A stretch of DNA of 64,000 nucleotides. Origin: a virus. Location: positions 1 to 64,000 of IMG/VR virus record IMGVR_UViG_3300028196_001321; one strand, 5' to 3'. The notes beneath the pieces were generated by a model. It saw only the letters and a program-made list of their open reading frames with translations. It was not told the origin of the DNA and searched no databases. Positions 39,601-48,069 of this stretch are shown one piece after another (within the stretch, counting starts at the first letter, position 1; the number at the start of each line of letters is the position of its first letter). The position numbers and the translations under genes are program-made.

Positions 39601-40272
39601 TCGTTTGCAGGTAGTGCGGCTAAACTTACAACAGCACAAGCAATATCAGTATCAGGCGCAGTAACAGGTACAGTTAACTTTGATGGTAGCGGTGCCGCAG
39701 ATATTAGTACAACAGTTAATCACAATCACGATTCAGACTATGTAGATATTGATGGTGATACAATGACAGGCACATTGATTGGTCGTGCTATTAGACCAAG
39801 TGCAAATAATACATATGATCTTGGAACAACAGGTAACAAATATGCTAATGTGTATGCAACTTTATTCCAAGGTACTGCAACAAGTGCTAGATTTGCTGAC
39901 TTGGCAGAGAATTATTTAGGTGATAATACTTATGAGCCAGGCACAGTTATTATGTTTGGTGGTGCAAATGAAGTTACTGAAGCAAACGAAATGATGACTA
40001 CTAAAGTTGCAGGAGTAGTTTCAACTAATCCAGCACACTTAATGAATGCAGACCTAGCAGGAGACTTTGTTGTTACTGTAGCATTAACAGGTCGTGTACC
40101 ATGTAAAGTAGTAGGCAATATTACAAAAGGTGATATGATTGTAACAAGTGATGTTCCAGGTGTTGGAGTTGCAATGGACAATCCAAAATTAGGGAGTGTT
40201 ATCGGTAAAGCACTGCAAGATTATAATTCAACAGATATTGGAACCATCGAAGTTGTGGTTGGTAGACTGTAA
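33685..40272 (+). CDS. Giant tail-fibre protein (2195 residues)
   Basis: This very long beta-rich protein begins with an attachment module (INIGTTGNDATGD-like, GFDKVNNNFVEIYAAL) that is shared with the next two structural proteins. Around residues 314-540 a domain of about 120 residues occurs twice in tandem (each with YWDGATS-VAGQQ). The middle has Gly/Thr-rich fibre repeats. The C-terminal 130 residues (from ARFADLAENYLGDNTYEPGT) resemble the end domain of marine phage fibres. It should be a long tail fibre that binds the host. Confidence 0.9.
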   Translation: MARKEVNIGTTGNDATGDSIRVGFDKVNNNFVEIYAALGLGGGLNFQNLDNTPSAITANKILATNTTGDAVVEKLLEGEGLTIDNATDPTKIIIRNTGTEVVRDTSPELGGNLDANNFLIENLGTPLKTGDAATKDYVDTNFLAGGGDTATGQILLRNGSNPRVPTLADEAVNKKYTDSKVALAGDTMTGPLLLSETPSFADPSLQAATKGYVDRNSFTSTNNIFVSKSGRTEAQMKAAGADENQIGRAQSYAFNSVREACFYAERIMKGDIVLKDQGLFTGDVYWKVPSKKPGPYTVNLAADGTEDLTNVLANKLLVDNRRFIQEETLAFIENEINDGDNADDFADTFTFNRDKCFRDLGLIIDAVSFDLTYVGNSKTVDAALSYWDGATSRVAGQQSETVAAINFAKSLITTNVLTNTAYVAPSNTRNPYAHDLITQNLDYVAEETIAYINDQITNNVGIWTGFTYNEAKCRRDTKLILQGVAFDLKFGGNTKSRDNAQNYWDGATSQVAGQQAQTVDALDFAKDLVRNFVLQNLSYTSSKQSTYVQYTSSNNGEGAASTKVNNLMNSIATVINSGLGSLPAFEGTFSNQSGYAQFVDAAIIAEAGASTTIGTLMDIITNVVTNGTGVAPTKTGGEGRETNIPLPEITIFVESGLYEEYFPIVLPENVSLKGDEFRRTIIQPLVGVRPPSRAINLTYEKGDLLRYNGTALPKESRFRKHYDSQYSRADTFSGSVNQIGSNQITIKDVSYAPVNGLYFVNGGVTYYVKDWASDPDAVGDTSRWRGNIYSDINTTTATTLGATINNNTVIELKKLNQHMDMFLMNNATILRNLSLRRHQGFINVLDPEGQILTKSPYVQTVSSFSGQGGGGQYVDGNAGVQYGTVVDNPASGSTITLQGLTREIQLPTTFLYQDSRNFVTGVSDFEKFTHRVVGATAPVDDGLGAGTFKQTLTLASTTTIIARTSSNSTGNIPQTTEIRLETAGNKSMTCNDYTQINSDGFGLIATNAGLIEAVSVFTYYCDTSYWARNGGQIRSLNGSSCYGRIGLKAEGSDPNENLQSGVTFFRHVNAQATGSPDPDYTQIVKADTVGSTVNKSGNTEIKIKDFDYLPFEDSRIELTAYSTNSDTTEYVVNEITGARFEIASINVGSATKITTSSAHGFRHGSVVLIEGLDGNGFTTIDNAYYIDVTSGNGTTEFFLYTDSSLSTGFNATSVVDGTYNGSGADAIFGGKATLSLGSALNIGTGTQVPNDANITLTIGKKVLLTGITDAPRVLPSSALKFAGVGIDAQVFRILNVERFDVKEPTGTVSNVQEHLLDLRVPPNLSSGTTSIVTTRISTMRATGHDFLNIGWGNYIDSNYPNNVYGSPAGKPDFSADQANEAVEVGSGRTFYASTDQDGNFRVGPFFRVNQGDGSVELNANIGLTNVDSLKFTKGTSIDEFSTDRKMQGQSDDAVPTESTLVKYLNSSIIGQHEDGSDFPQPSTTGSQAAGGTFGLLSRAGYNGTNLAWNRMNGELNLNANKITNIFQGTSNTDAINKLYADSVFKGDFTDSVRTDVTAFVMLNDSTVDSGSIDMNGNRIKSLRDPVDGSDAVTKQYVDTQNSIGGLEGTTITGNPANTDLLMFTGTNTVDGLGNPIVGMVNTALNTTTDAVSGSRTFGEPTGTGSDIRFIRAGNSIQVGLATGSIKDPDVSEVAGIQQSKLSMELATARASANAGGKAISGITLSNPIRITTSSAHDLVNGDLIGINNIAGTIELNTNFYYISKVDNTNFTIYTDQALTGTVNGTVGFTPYISGGFVTNSRMIQQSSGLAAFDDSQFTIDTGWVTLKTSTGLTNGVPLSKIVHQAASSILGVPAGGGAAAAVQALTPAQVRTIANVEDGADVTDYDNVKTAGAIMKDGTVSMNDATTLRVVNLEPKVDNTTDLGSSTKYWNDIYGTTLHAEVIKKKESGTNFTIQNNAGATALTITEVVANSSFAGSAAKLTTAQAISVSGAVTGTVNFDGSGAADISTTVNHNHDSDYVDIDGDTMTGTLIGRAIRPSANNTYDLGTTGNKYANVYATLFQGTATSARFADLAENYLGDNTYEPGTVIMFGGANEVTEANEMMTTKVAGVVSTNPAHLMNADLAGDFVVTVALTGRVPCKVVGNITKGDMIVTSDVPGVGVAMDNPKLGSVIGKALQDYNSTDIGTIEVVVGRL

Positions 40273-40275
40273 ATA
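40269..40275 (+). promoter_or_regulatory. Possible late promoter box
   Basis: GTAAATA at the stop codon of the giant fibre gene, 18 nt before the next ATG, with TAGGAAA in between. Confidence 0.45.
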
Positions 40276-40293
40276 AAGGTGTAGGAAACTATT

Positions 40294-43200
40294 ATGGCAA
40301 TACAAACAATTAATATAGGTACTAATCCAAATGATGGTACAGGTGACGATCTAAGAACAGCGTTTGATAAAGTTAATGATAACTTTACAGAATTACTTGC
40401 TGTTGGAGGAGAAACTAATACTGCTTCAAACCTAGGTATAGGTGAAGGGGTATTTAAAGTAAAAACTGCACAGAATTTAGAATTTAAATCATTACGAAAC
40501 AGTGATGGTACTATTGCACTTACATCTGATGGTAACAGCGTATACATAAACACAACAAATTTAGCAGACAACGACTTTGGAGCAATTCAAGTAGATAATG
40601 GTGACACACTAACTGCTAGTTCATCAGGACAACTAGTTGGAATAAAAGGTGGTAATTCAAATATTGTTGTTACTAAAAGCGGAAATGATATTGTAATTAC
40701 AGGAGCGTTTGAAGTTGGTGATGATGCTACTCCGCAACTTGGCGGTGACCTTAGTATTTTAGGTAACAGTATTATTGGCGGAGCCGGTAGTACAATTACA
40801 TCTATTGGTACAATTGATTCAGACTCAATGAATACTGATAACTTAACTGTAAACACTAATGCTATAATTACAGGAACATCACAGTTTGGTGGTTTGATTA
40901 CTGCTAACGGTGGACTTACATTAGGTTCAGGACAAACAATTTCAGGAAATATTAACGGCGGAATTCAAGGACAACTTACAGGAACACTTGATACAAATGC
41001 ACAAACAATAAGTGGTGACGGTAAAATTATTATTGACACTGCTGATATTAGTGTACAAGGACAATTAGGTAGTGAGTTTGGTGTAGCATATAGAACTAAA
41101 CCTAGTCCATTAACAGTACAAACAAGTGTTGATTTACCTGTAGATTTAATTACAGTAACAAGTTTCCGTAACATTGCATTAAATGCCCTTAACGTAGAAA
41201 CAGTAGTTAACAAAGCATTATCCGGTGGACAAACATATACAACTGGTGCTGGTTCAACAATATCATTTACAATTAATGACAGTGATAATAATTCATTAGG
41301 ATTAGGTGCTGTTGGTGCAAGTATTGTAGATGCTACAGTTAATCAAGTTGCATTACTTCCGTTCGAAACAGGAAGACCACCTGCTAGTCAACCAGTTTAC
41401 TTTACATTTAATTCAAGCGGTGTTGCTACACTTAATGATATTGAAATTAGTGAAACAGGAATTAAAACAAATGTTTCAAATAAAGATTTAACATTAGATG
41501 CTAACGGTACAGGTACTGTTGATTTCTATAACGCATACCAGTTTCCAAGAACAATTGGTAACGCAGGCGAAGTTTTAGTTGTACCAGTTTCAGGTACAGA
41601 ATTAGCATGGGGTGCTGGCGGAGGTGGCGGAGGTGGTTCATCTACATTCGTTGGCTTATCAGACACGCCGGCTTCATATGCAGGTTCAGCCGCAGACGCA
41701 GGCAAATTTGTTAGAGTTGCATCAAGTGGAACAGCATTAGAATTTGTAACACTTGATGGTGATTTTACAGGTAGTGTATTTGGAGATGATAGTACATTAC
41801 TTGTAGATGGCAACAACAACAAGATTGTTGGTGATATTGAAACATTAAGTTTAAGAACACCTGTAGAAACTATTGCACTTGGATATCAAGCAGGTCAAAC
41901 AAATCAATTAGGTAAAGCAGTAGCAATTGGTGCTCTAGCAGGTGAAACAACACAAGCCGCTGGGTCAGTTGGAATTGGATATAAAGCAGGTAATAACACA
42001 CAAGGCGAAGGCGCAGTAGCACTTGGATATCAAGCAGGTCAAAATACTCAAAGTGTTAGAGCAATAGCAATTGGAGAACTTGCAGGTCAAGCAACCCAAG
42101 GTCAGTATGGCATTGCACTTGGATATTTTGCAGGTCAAACTACTCAAGGTACTGGCGGAATAGCAATTGGATATCAAGCAGGTCAAACTAATCAAGATAC
42201 TGGCACAGTAGCAATTGGTAGTACTGCAGGTACAACTACTCAAGGTGAAGATGCAGTAGCAGTTGGAACCAATGCAGGTAAAACTACTCAAGGCACTGAT
42301 GCAGTTGCAATAGGTCACAGTGCAGGTGAAACAAATCAAGGCGCTGGTTCAATTGCAATAGGTTACAACGCAGGATCAACAAACCAAGCCGCAAACTCAA
42401 TTGTAATAAACGCAGGTGGCCTGGCTCTGGAAAATACAACAGCAGATAGTTTAAGAATTAAACCAATTAGAAGTGCTGTTGGTACAACTATACTGATGTA
42501 TGATGCTTCGTCAGGAGAAGTTACACATACAGCAAGTCCTGTAATTACAGGTGATTTAACAGGTAGTGTGTTTGGTGACGATAGTACATTACTAGTAGAT
42601 GGAGTTGCTAACAAAGTATTATTAACTAACAATACTACTGATAATTTAACAGAAGGTAGTTCAAACTTATACTTTACAAACACAAAAGTAGATGCAAGAG
42701 TAACACAAAGTTTTGTAAACGCATTGGGTATTACAGCAACAAGTACAGTAGGAACAGTTGACGGCGACTTAACAGGTAGTGTATTTGCTGATGATTCTAG
42801 TTTAATTGTTGACGGTGTAAACAATGTTATTACTACAACAAAAGCAGATATTGGCAGTTTACATATTGAAGGAACACAGATTGCAGGTCCTTCAAATAGC
42901 AATTTAGCAATTACATCACAAGGTACAGGACATATACATTTAGATGGTGATGTAAGAATTGATGGAACATTATCACATGTAAGCAATCAAGTTTTAACTA
43001 TTGCAGGAACTGCTTCAGCACAAACAATTGAGACAAGTTCAAACAACACTTTTGTTACAACAGGTGATTGGACAGCAGTAGGTGCTGATCAGGCTTATGC
43101 AAACTTAGGTGCAGGTTCAGTTGATGGACAAATGAAAACAATCAAAGTTGTAAGCAGAGGACAATTTAGTGTAAACGGTGGCGCTACATTTGTTGACAGA

Positions 43201-43332
43201 TATCTAATTGTTAACTTAACAATTAACGGTTCAGTTGGTACTTTAAACGTTTCACAAAACTCAGAATACGGCGCTGTAACACTAGTATGGTATAACTCAA
43301 GTTGGTGGATTGTAAGTCAGTTTGATAGTTAA
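40294..43332 (+). CDS. Tail fibre with YadA-like head repeats
   Basis: The 1012-residue protein starts with the shared N-terminal module (NIGTNPNDGTGDDLRTAFDK, VNDNFTELL). Around residues 525-710 (nt 41872-42420) there are about ten to twelve repeats of 15-16 residues of the form A-I/V-A-I/L-G-Y-x-A-G-x-T-T-Q-G. These are like the left-handed beta-roll of the YadA/Hia head. A Gly stretch (GGGGGGSS) precedes them. The trimeric roll would be a receptor-binding or spacer element. Confidence 0.9.
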   Translation: MAIQTINIGTNPNDGTGDDLRTAFDKVNDNFTELLAVGGETNTASNLGIGEGVFKVKTAQNLEFKSLRNSDGTIALTSDGNSVYINTTNLADNDFGAIQVDNGDTLTASSSGQLVGIKGGNSNIVVTKSGNDIVITGAFEVGDDATPQLGGDLSILGNSIIGGAGSTITSIGTIDSDSMNTDNLTVNTNAIITGTSQFGGLITANGGLTLGSGQTISGNINGGIQGQLTGTLDTNAQTISGDGKIIIDTADISVQGQLGSEFGVAYRTKPSPLTVQTSVDLPVDLITVTSFRNIALNALNVETVVNKALSGGQTYTTGAGSTISFTINDSDNNSLGLGAVGASIVDATVNQVALLPFETGRPPASQPVYFTFNSSGVATLNDIEISETGIKTNVSNKDLTLDANGTGTVDFYNAYQFPRTIGNAGEVLVVPVSGTELAWGAGGGGGGGSSTFVGLSDTPASYAGSAADAGKFVRVASSGTALEFVTLDGDFTGSVFGDDSTLLVDGNNNKIVGDIETLSLRTPVETIALGYQAGQTNQLGKAVAIGALAGETTQAAGSVGIGYKAGNNTQGEGAVALGYQAGQNTQSVRAIAIGELAGQATQGQYGIALGYFAGQTTQGTGGIAIGYQAGQTNQDTGTVAIGSTAGTTTQGEDAVAVGTNAGKTTQGTDAVAIGHSAGETNQGAGSIAIGYNAGSTNQAANSIVINAGGLALENTTADSLRIKPIRSAVGTTILMYDASSGEVTHTASPVITGDLTGSVFGDDSTLLVDGVANKVLLTNNTTDNLTEGSSNLYFTNTKVDARVTQSFVNALGITATSTVGTVDGDLTGSVFADDSSLIVDGVNNVITTTKADIGSLHIEGTQIAGPSNSNLAITSQGTGHIHLDGDVRIDGTLSHVSNQVLTIAGTASAQTIETSSNNTFVTTGDWTAVGADQAYANLGAGSVDGQMKTIKVVSRGQFSVNGGATFVDRYLIVNLTINGSVGTLNVSQNSEYGAVTLVWYNSSWWIVSQFDS

Positions 43333-43333
43333 G

Positions 43334-43340
43334 GTAAATA
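43334..43340 (+). promoter_or_regulatory. Late promoter box with leader
   Basis: GTAAATA, then AGAGGA (43347-43352) and the ATG at 43359. Confidence 0.5.
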
Positions 43341-43358
43341 CTGGTAAGAGGATATAAA

Positions 43359-45611
43359 ATGGCTAAACCAGTATGGACAACTTCAGCAGGTAGTTTAGGA
43401 ACGGTTCAAGAAAGAACAACACAATCTTTCACCTTAGACGCTACTAATGCTACTACATTTTCTTTACAAAGCGGAACATTCCCTGGTGGATTACGTCTTG
43501 AAAGTAATAGAATTATAGGTACACCTTTTGAGGTGTCAGATACACAAACAAGTAAATTTGTAATACGTGCATCGAACACTGAAGGAAGTATAGATAGAAC
43601 TTTTACAATAACAGTTGAAGGAGAAGATGCTCCGTTTTGGTTAACTCCAGAAGGAACATTGCCAATTGGTCCACAAGGCGAACAATTTATTTTAAATAGA
43701 AGTGTCGTAGATTTTCAGTTAAGTGCAGGTGACTCTGACTTAACAGCAGGAGAAACTTTAGAATATTACTTAGATGATTTATTTGGAGAACTTCCTCCAG
43801 GTTTAACATTATCTAAAGATGGTAAATTAAGTGGAATAATTGAAGCAGAACTTACTGTTGATTATAAAGCATCAAGTACTAATTACGATAGACAACAATA
43901 CGATCAGTTTCCTTTTGATTATGGAGGAGGCGATGACGGTAGTGGTGCTCCAAAATACCTAAATAGATTTTACGAATTTTTTGTTACTGTTAGTGATGGC
44001 ACTACAAGAGCAAGAAGAAGATTTAGAATTTTTGTAGTTAACGAACAAAACTTTAGATCTGATACACTAGCAATTCAAGCAGATACAGAAACATTTATTT
44101 CAAGTGCTACGTATTTGAGAACTCCTATATGGTTAACAACAGGTAACCTAGGAATAAAAAGAGCAAATAACTTTATTACTATACCACTTGAAGTATATGA
44201 TCCTAATCAATTTAGTGGTGCTGTTACATACGAATTAATTAATAACCAAGATTCAAGTGCTAGTATTTTACCTCCGGGTATGACACTAGATGCAACTAAT
44301 GGTGTATTGTTTGGTAAAGTTCCGTATCAACCTGCAGTGACAGAAACATACACATTTACAATACAAATTAAAAGACAAGACATTTACTCTACTGAATCAG
44401 TAATTCATTCACGTCAGTTTATATTAAAGATTCAAGGTGAAGTTGATAGTACAATTACATTTACAACATCAGAGTTAATTGGTACATTAAGTCCAAACCA
44501 AACAAGTACATTAAGAATAGATGCAACTACAATTTTATCTAATGCAGATGTAAGATATAGATTTCTAAGCGGAGTGCTACCACCCGGAATTATTTTAAGT
44601 GGTGGTGGAGAACTAATTGGAAAAATTAGTCAGTTTGAATCTACAGCAGGTGCCGGTGATGGATTAACTACTGTTGATTTAACAAACTTTGGTTTAAACA
44701 GTTTTATATTAGACGGCGGAACTACTTCAATTGACAGAGAGTTTAGATTTACTGTACAGGCTAGAGATTATTATCAACAAAGTGCTGTAGAAAAACAATT
44801 TAGAATTGCTGTAACAGCAGATACACTTACACAGTACAGTAATATATTTTTACAACCATTGTTACCAAAACCTAAACGTCAGTATTACTATGACTTCATA
44901 ACTAACAATACTATCTTTCCAGATAATATTTTATATAGACCTAATGATCCTGCTTTTGGTACACAAAATCAAATTAAGATGTTATTACAGTATGGTATTG
45001 AAACTTTAAAAGTTGAAGAATATGTTCCAGCACTAGTAAGAAACTTCCACAGAAAAACTTTTAAGTTTGGTGATGTTAAAATTGCAACAGCAAAAGATGA
45101 CAATAATAATGTGATATATGAAATTCTTTATGTAGATATATTTGACGATGCTGAAAAAATAAACGGCAGTGTAGCAAGTAAAATAGACATCACTAACACT
45201 AGTAAAGACTTAACAGTAGATACTAATCAGTATAAAGCAAGTACAAACATTATTACAATAGATCAACTAGTAAAACGATTCTTATATCCAAATAGTGTTA
45301 GTAATATGCAAAAGCGCCTAAAGGAACTTTATCCTGATGGTGATAGTACTATTATAAATATCAACGAGAAATTCATTCCATTATGGATGAATAGTACGCA
45401 AACAACAACAGGAACTGCCCTAGGATACACTAAGGCTGTACCAATTGCCTACGCTAAACCCGGATACGGTGCAACTGTACTTGAAAATATACAAGATAGT
45501 GGCTTTGATTTTAAGACTATTAACTTTGAAGTTGATAGACTCACAATCGATAGTGTAGAAGGTGAAGCAGGCGATAAATACATTGTATTCCCAAAAAGGA
45601 AGGTAATTTAA
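43359..45611 (+). CDS. Tail protein with Ig-like (He_PIG) domains
   Basis: The 750-residue protein contains several cadherin/Ig-like modules with the He_PIG signature: LPPGLTLSKDGKLSG, LPPGMTLDATNGVLFGKVP and LPPGIILSGGGELIGKI. The last 200 residues form another domain (PKPKRQYYYDFITNN onwards). Such proteins decorate tails or baseplates and bind surfaces. The stop is one base before the next ATG. Confidence 0.87.
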   Translation: MAKPVWTTSAGSLGTVQERTTQSFTLDATNATTFSLQSGTFPGGLRLESNRIIGTPFEVSDTQTSKFVIRASNTEGSIDRTFTITVEGEDAPFWLTPEGTLPIGPQGEQFILNRSVVDFQLSAGDSDLTAGETLEYYLDDLFGELPPGLTLSKDGKLSGIIEAELTVDYKASSTNYDRQQYDQFPFDYGGGDDGSGAPKYLNRFYEFFVTVSDGTTRARRRFRIFVVNEQNFRSDTLAIQADTETFISSATYLRTPIWLTTGNLGIKRANNFITIPLEVYDPNQFSGAVTYELINNQDSSASILPPGMTLDATNGVLFGKVPYQPAVTETYTFTIQIKRQDIYSTESVIHSRQFILKIQGEVDSTITFTTSELIGTLSPNQTSTLRIDATTILSNADVRYRFLSGVLPPGIILSGGGELIGKISQFESTAGAGDGLTTVDLTNFGLNSFILDGGTTSIDREFRFTVQARDYYQQSAVEKQFRIAVTADTLTQYSNIFLQPLLPKPKRQYYYDFITNNTIFPDNILYRPNDPAFGTQNQIKMLLQYGIETLKVEEYVPALVRNFHRKTFKFGDVKIATAKDDNNNVIYEILYVDIFDDAEKINGSVASKIDITNTSKDLTVDTNQYKASTNIITIDQLVKRFLYPNSVSNMQKRLKELYPDGDSTIININEKFIPLWMNSTQTTTGTALGYTKAVPIAYAKPGYGATVLENIQDSGFDFKTINFEVDRLTIDSVEGEAGDKYIVFPKRKVI

Positions 45612-45612
45612 T

Positions 45613-46203
45613 ATGGCAACAAGTAACGATATAAACACAGGTGGTATTGACTCTCTTTATCCTGTAGCAGGACAAGATAATGATTCGCAAGGGTTTAGAG
45701 ATAATTTTAGCAATATCAAAACTGCAATAGACAGTGCGAAAAGTGCAATTAGTACTATTGAAGGTACTGCACCAAGTAAACAAGCAGATAACGATTTTAA
45801 CGATAACACTATTTCAAAAGTAATTTTACAAGATAGTGGATTAGCGGCACCAAGTGCTGAAACACTTGCAGGTGAAACTAATGTAGATTTTACAGCAGGA
45901 CATTATCGTAGATTAATTTGTACTACTGAAAAGCCAAGTACAAACACTGTAGTTGTACAAAATTGGGGACCTGCTAATGCACTAAGCCATATGACATTAG
46001 AAGTAAGATCCAACAACACAAGTCAAAAGTTTTTAAACTTTAGTACACCTTCAGGAAACATTTTAACCGACTCAACTAACTTAAACTTGACAAGTGACTT
46101 TGATATGACAGATGGAAATAATACTACAAAACATATTTTTGATTTGTGGTCACCAGACCAAGGTGCTAATATCTTTATCTACTACAAAGGCAAGTTTGAA
46201 TAA
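45613..46203 (+). CDS. Small virion protein with fibre attachment module
   Basis: The 196-residue protein starts with a variant of the module seen in the two big fibres (QDNDSQGFRDNFSNIKTAID) and continues as a beta-rich domain ending in FIYYKGKFE. It may be a short fibre or collar protein bound to the same site. No ribosome-binding site is clear; translation may be coupled to the upstream gene. Confidence 0.8.
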   Translation: MATSNDINTGGIDSLYPVAGQDNDSQGFRDNFSNIKTAIDSAKSAISTIEGTAPSKQADNDFNDNTISKVILQDSGLAAPSAETLAGETNVDFTAGHYRRLICTTEKPSTNTVVVQNWGPANALSHMTLEVRSNNTSQKFLNFSTPSGNILTDSTNLNLTSDFDMTDGNNTTKHIFDLWSPDQGANIFIYYKGKFE

Positions 46204-46205
46204 TA

Positions 46206-46457
46206 ATGTTTAATCCGTTAGCAAAAGATCCTAACTCTTTATCGGATGATGAACTACAAGAAACTATTTCAGGTTTACAAAAAAAATATTTAATTGCATC
46301 TAGAATACCGAACCAGTCTGTGTTATTTCAGTTACAAAATTCACTAACTATGTATAGTGAAGAACAACGTAAAAGAAGTAACGACAAGTTGCGTGAACAA
46401 CAAACACAAAGCAAAGACGACGGCAAGGATTTAGGTGAATTAATTAATGTACAGTAA
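46206..46457 (+). CDS. Small helical protein
   Basis: The 83-residue protein is helical and polar (LSDDELQETISGLQKKYLIA, QRKRSNDKLREQQTQS). It resembles small chaperone or baseplate-wedge-associated proteins, but I cannot name it. It overlaps the next gene by 11 nt. Confidence 0.7.
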   Translation: MFNPLAKDPNSLSDDELQETISGLQKKYLIASRIPNQSVLFQLQNSLTMYSEEQRKRSNDKLREQQTQSKDDGKDLGELINVQ

Positions 46458-47079
46458 AGACCAAGACCAAGACAAAACACTAAACTTTTTTAGTTGGAAA
46501 GGACATTTTGATGCTACGGTTGTAGTTGATGATGTTGTATATCCTAATAGATATAACTTAGAAATAAGTTTTATACCTAAGTCTAAAGAAATATCACAGC
46601 AAAATATTGGATTTGATAAAATCAAATATCTTATTGAACGTCTTTGCGAAAACTCAGTAGTATTTTCTCCAACAAATAAAACAGAATCAATATGGTTTAA
46701 AATGCCAGTTAATAAAATATTATTACCCGGAGCACCATATGATCAACTACTTGCTGTAACATTATACCAAAAAATTGAATCAATTGCAGGAAAATATTTC
46801 TTTTTTGGCAATATAACGGTTGACAGCAAACTGGGAGATAGTGTAAAATATACTATAGACAACAACAGTTATGAAAACAAACATTTACAAGTTACAGATT
46901 GGATTGATGATAAAATTGTTCCGTGGTGGTTTAGAGATGACACTGCAACATTTGATCAACGCATTGATGCAAAAACAATTTGGACAGGTGCCACAAGTTG
47001 GAAAGATTTAGGATATGAACCCGCAGAAAAGAAAAACAGTTTCAAACCAACAGTCATCGACGGTGGCCGAGACAACTAG
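46447..47079 (+). CDS. Uncharacterised protein, possible T-fold
   Basis: The 210-residue protein has a first half with alternating strands and a helix (GHFDATVVVDDVVYPNRYNL, then GFDKIKYLIERLCENSVVFS). This distantly recalls the T-fold of PTPS/QueD enzymes, though no zinc ligands are seen. The second half is acidic with many Trp residues. Assignment is uncertain. It overlaps the DnaE-like gene by 65 nt. Confidence 0.72.
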   Translation: MYSKDQDQDKTLNFFSWKGHFDATVVVDDVVYPNRYNLEISFIPKSKEISQQNIGFDKIKYLIERLCENSVVFSPTNKTESIWFKMPVNKILLPGAPYDQLLAVTLYQKIESIAGKYFFFGNITVDSKLGDSVKYTIDNNSYENKHLQVTDWIDDKIVPWWFRDDTATFDQRIDAKTIWTGATSWKDLGYEPAEKKNSFKPTVIDGGRDN

Positions 47080-47584
47080 TATTGGTCAATCATCTGTTAG
47101 CGAAAGTAACATTGTTGAACTAATTTATCAAAACAAATTTGATAACATTAAACATTGTATTATTCCAGAAGAACTAGCAAACAAGTACAACGCAATTATA
47201 GATAATAATAGAGATGATATTACAAGATTATCGTCAATAGTTGATACGACTGTAGATCAAGATGGATATGATCAAGATAATAGATTAAATTGGTTTATGC
47301 CAGAAGAGTATAAACATTTTGATATAGAAGATTATGTATTAGGACGTTGTGAAACACCTGAAGAAAAACAACGTGTAGAGTATGAGTTAGACTTATACAA
47401 GTCACATGCTATGATGGACGTTTTACAATTCCTTAAATACATGGTGGATACACTACGTGAAAACAATATCGTATGGGGTGTTGGACGTGGGTCTAGTGTA
47501 GCCAGTTATGTCTTGTATTTGTTAGAAGTACACAAAGTAAACTCTATAAAATACAATTTAGATCCCACAGAATTTTTAAGATAA
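47015..47584 (+). CDS. Protein with a DNA polymerase III alpha (DnaE) palm fragment
   Basis: The 189-residue protein ends with NNIVWGVGRGSSVASYVLYL and KVNSIKYNLDPTEFL. This aligns with the start of the DnaE palm (usual form GPGRGSAAGSLVAYALGIT, then DPLKYNLLFERFL). The catalytic Asp residues of DnaE lie beyond this point and are absent, so it cannot be a polymerase. It may bind the clamp or DNA, or be a decoy. The N-terminal 100 residues are unknown. The start is uncertain because of the 65-nt overlap. Confidence 0.75.
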   Translation: MNPQKRKTVSNQQSSTVAETTSIGQSSVSESNIVELIYQNKFDNIKHCIIPEELANKYNAIIDNNRDDITRLSSIVDTTVDQDGYDQDNRLNWFMPEEYKHFDIEDYVLGRCETPEEKQRVEYELDLYKSHAMMDVLQFLKYMVDTLRENNIVWGVGRGSSVASYVLYLLEVHKVNSIKYNLDPTEFLR

Positions 47585-47607
47585 CTACCTATACAAAGGA
47601 GAATAAT

Positions 47608-48069
47608 ATGGGAAGAACATATAGAACAATGAACGGACGTTCAGTTGACATGGACAAATTACGTTCTCAAAACGAACTTACTCCAGCAGTAGGTAATATG
47701 AAAGTAAATGCTAGAGGCGACGAACTCGGCGCTGGTGGCAAAATTGTACGTACACGTGAACAAATTGTAAGTTCATATTACGAATCAAATCCAAAAGCAA
47801 CACCTGATGCAGATGTTCCAGCAACTGAACCTGTACAGCAACCATCAGTACCAAACAATCCACCTTCACAGACAATGACTATTGAAGATACTCAACCAAG
47901 TTCTATTGTTAATGAAGTTGAACCTGCTGTAGAAGAAGTTCCTGCAAAACAAAAAGCAACAGAACAAGTAGAACAAGTAGAAGAAAAAGTATTAGACAAA
48001 GGTGTTGATGCAGTCAAAAGAGCAAGATCAAGACGCAGAGGCATATCAGACGCTACAGGAGAAAAGTAA
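47608..48069 (+). CDS. Uncharacterised disordered protein
   Basis: The 153-residue protein begins MGRTYRTMNGRSVDMDKLRS, which looks structured, and continues with a long Pro/Glu/Val-rich linker and a basic end (AVKRARSRRRG). AAGGAG is well spaced before the ATG. Similar proteins occur in marine T4-like phages near structural genes. It overlaps the GroES-like start by one base. Confidence 0.76.
   Translation: MGRTYRTMNGRSVDMDKLRSQNELTPAVGNMKVNARGDELGAGGKIVRTREQIVSSYYESNPKATPDADVPATEPVQQPSVPNNPPSQTMTIEDTQPSSIVNEVEPAVEEVPAKQKATEQVEQVEEKVLDKGVDAVKRARSRRRGISDATGEK

Noticed and set aside
41872-42420. A CRISPR array or DNA repeat
   Set aside because: The periodicity of 45-48 bp is protein repeat structure in frame; units vary at third positions and there are no spacers.
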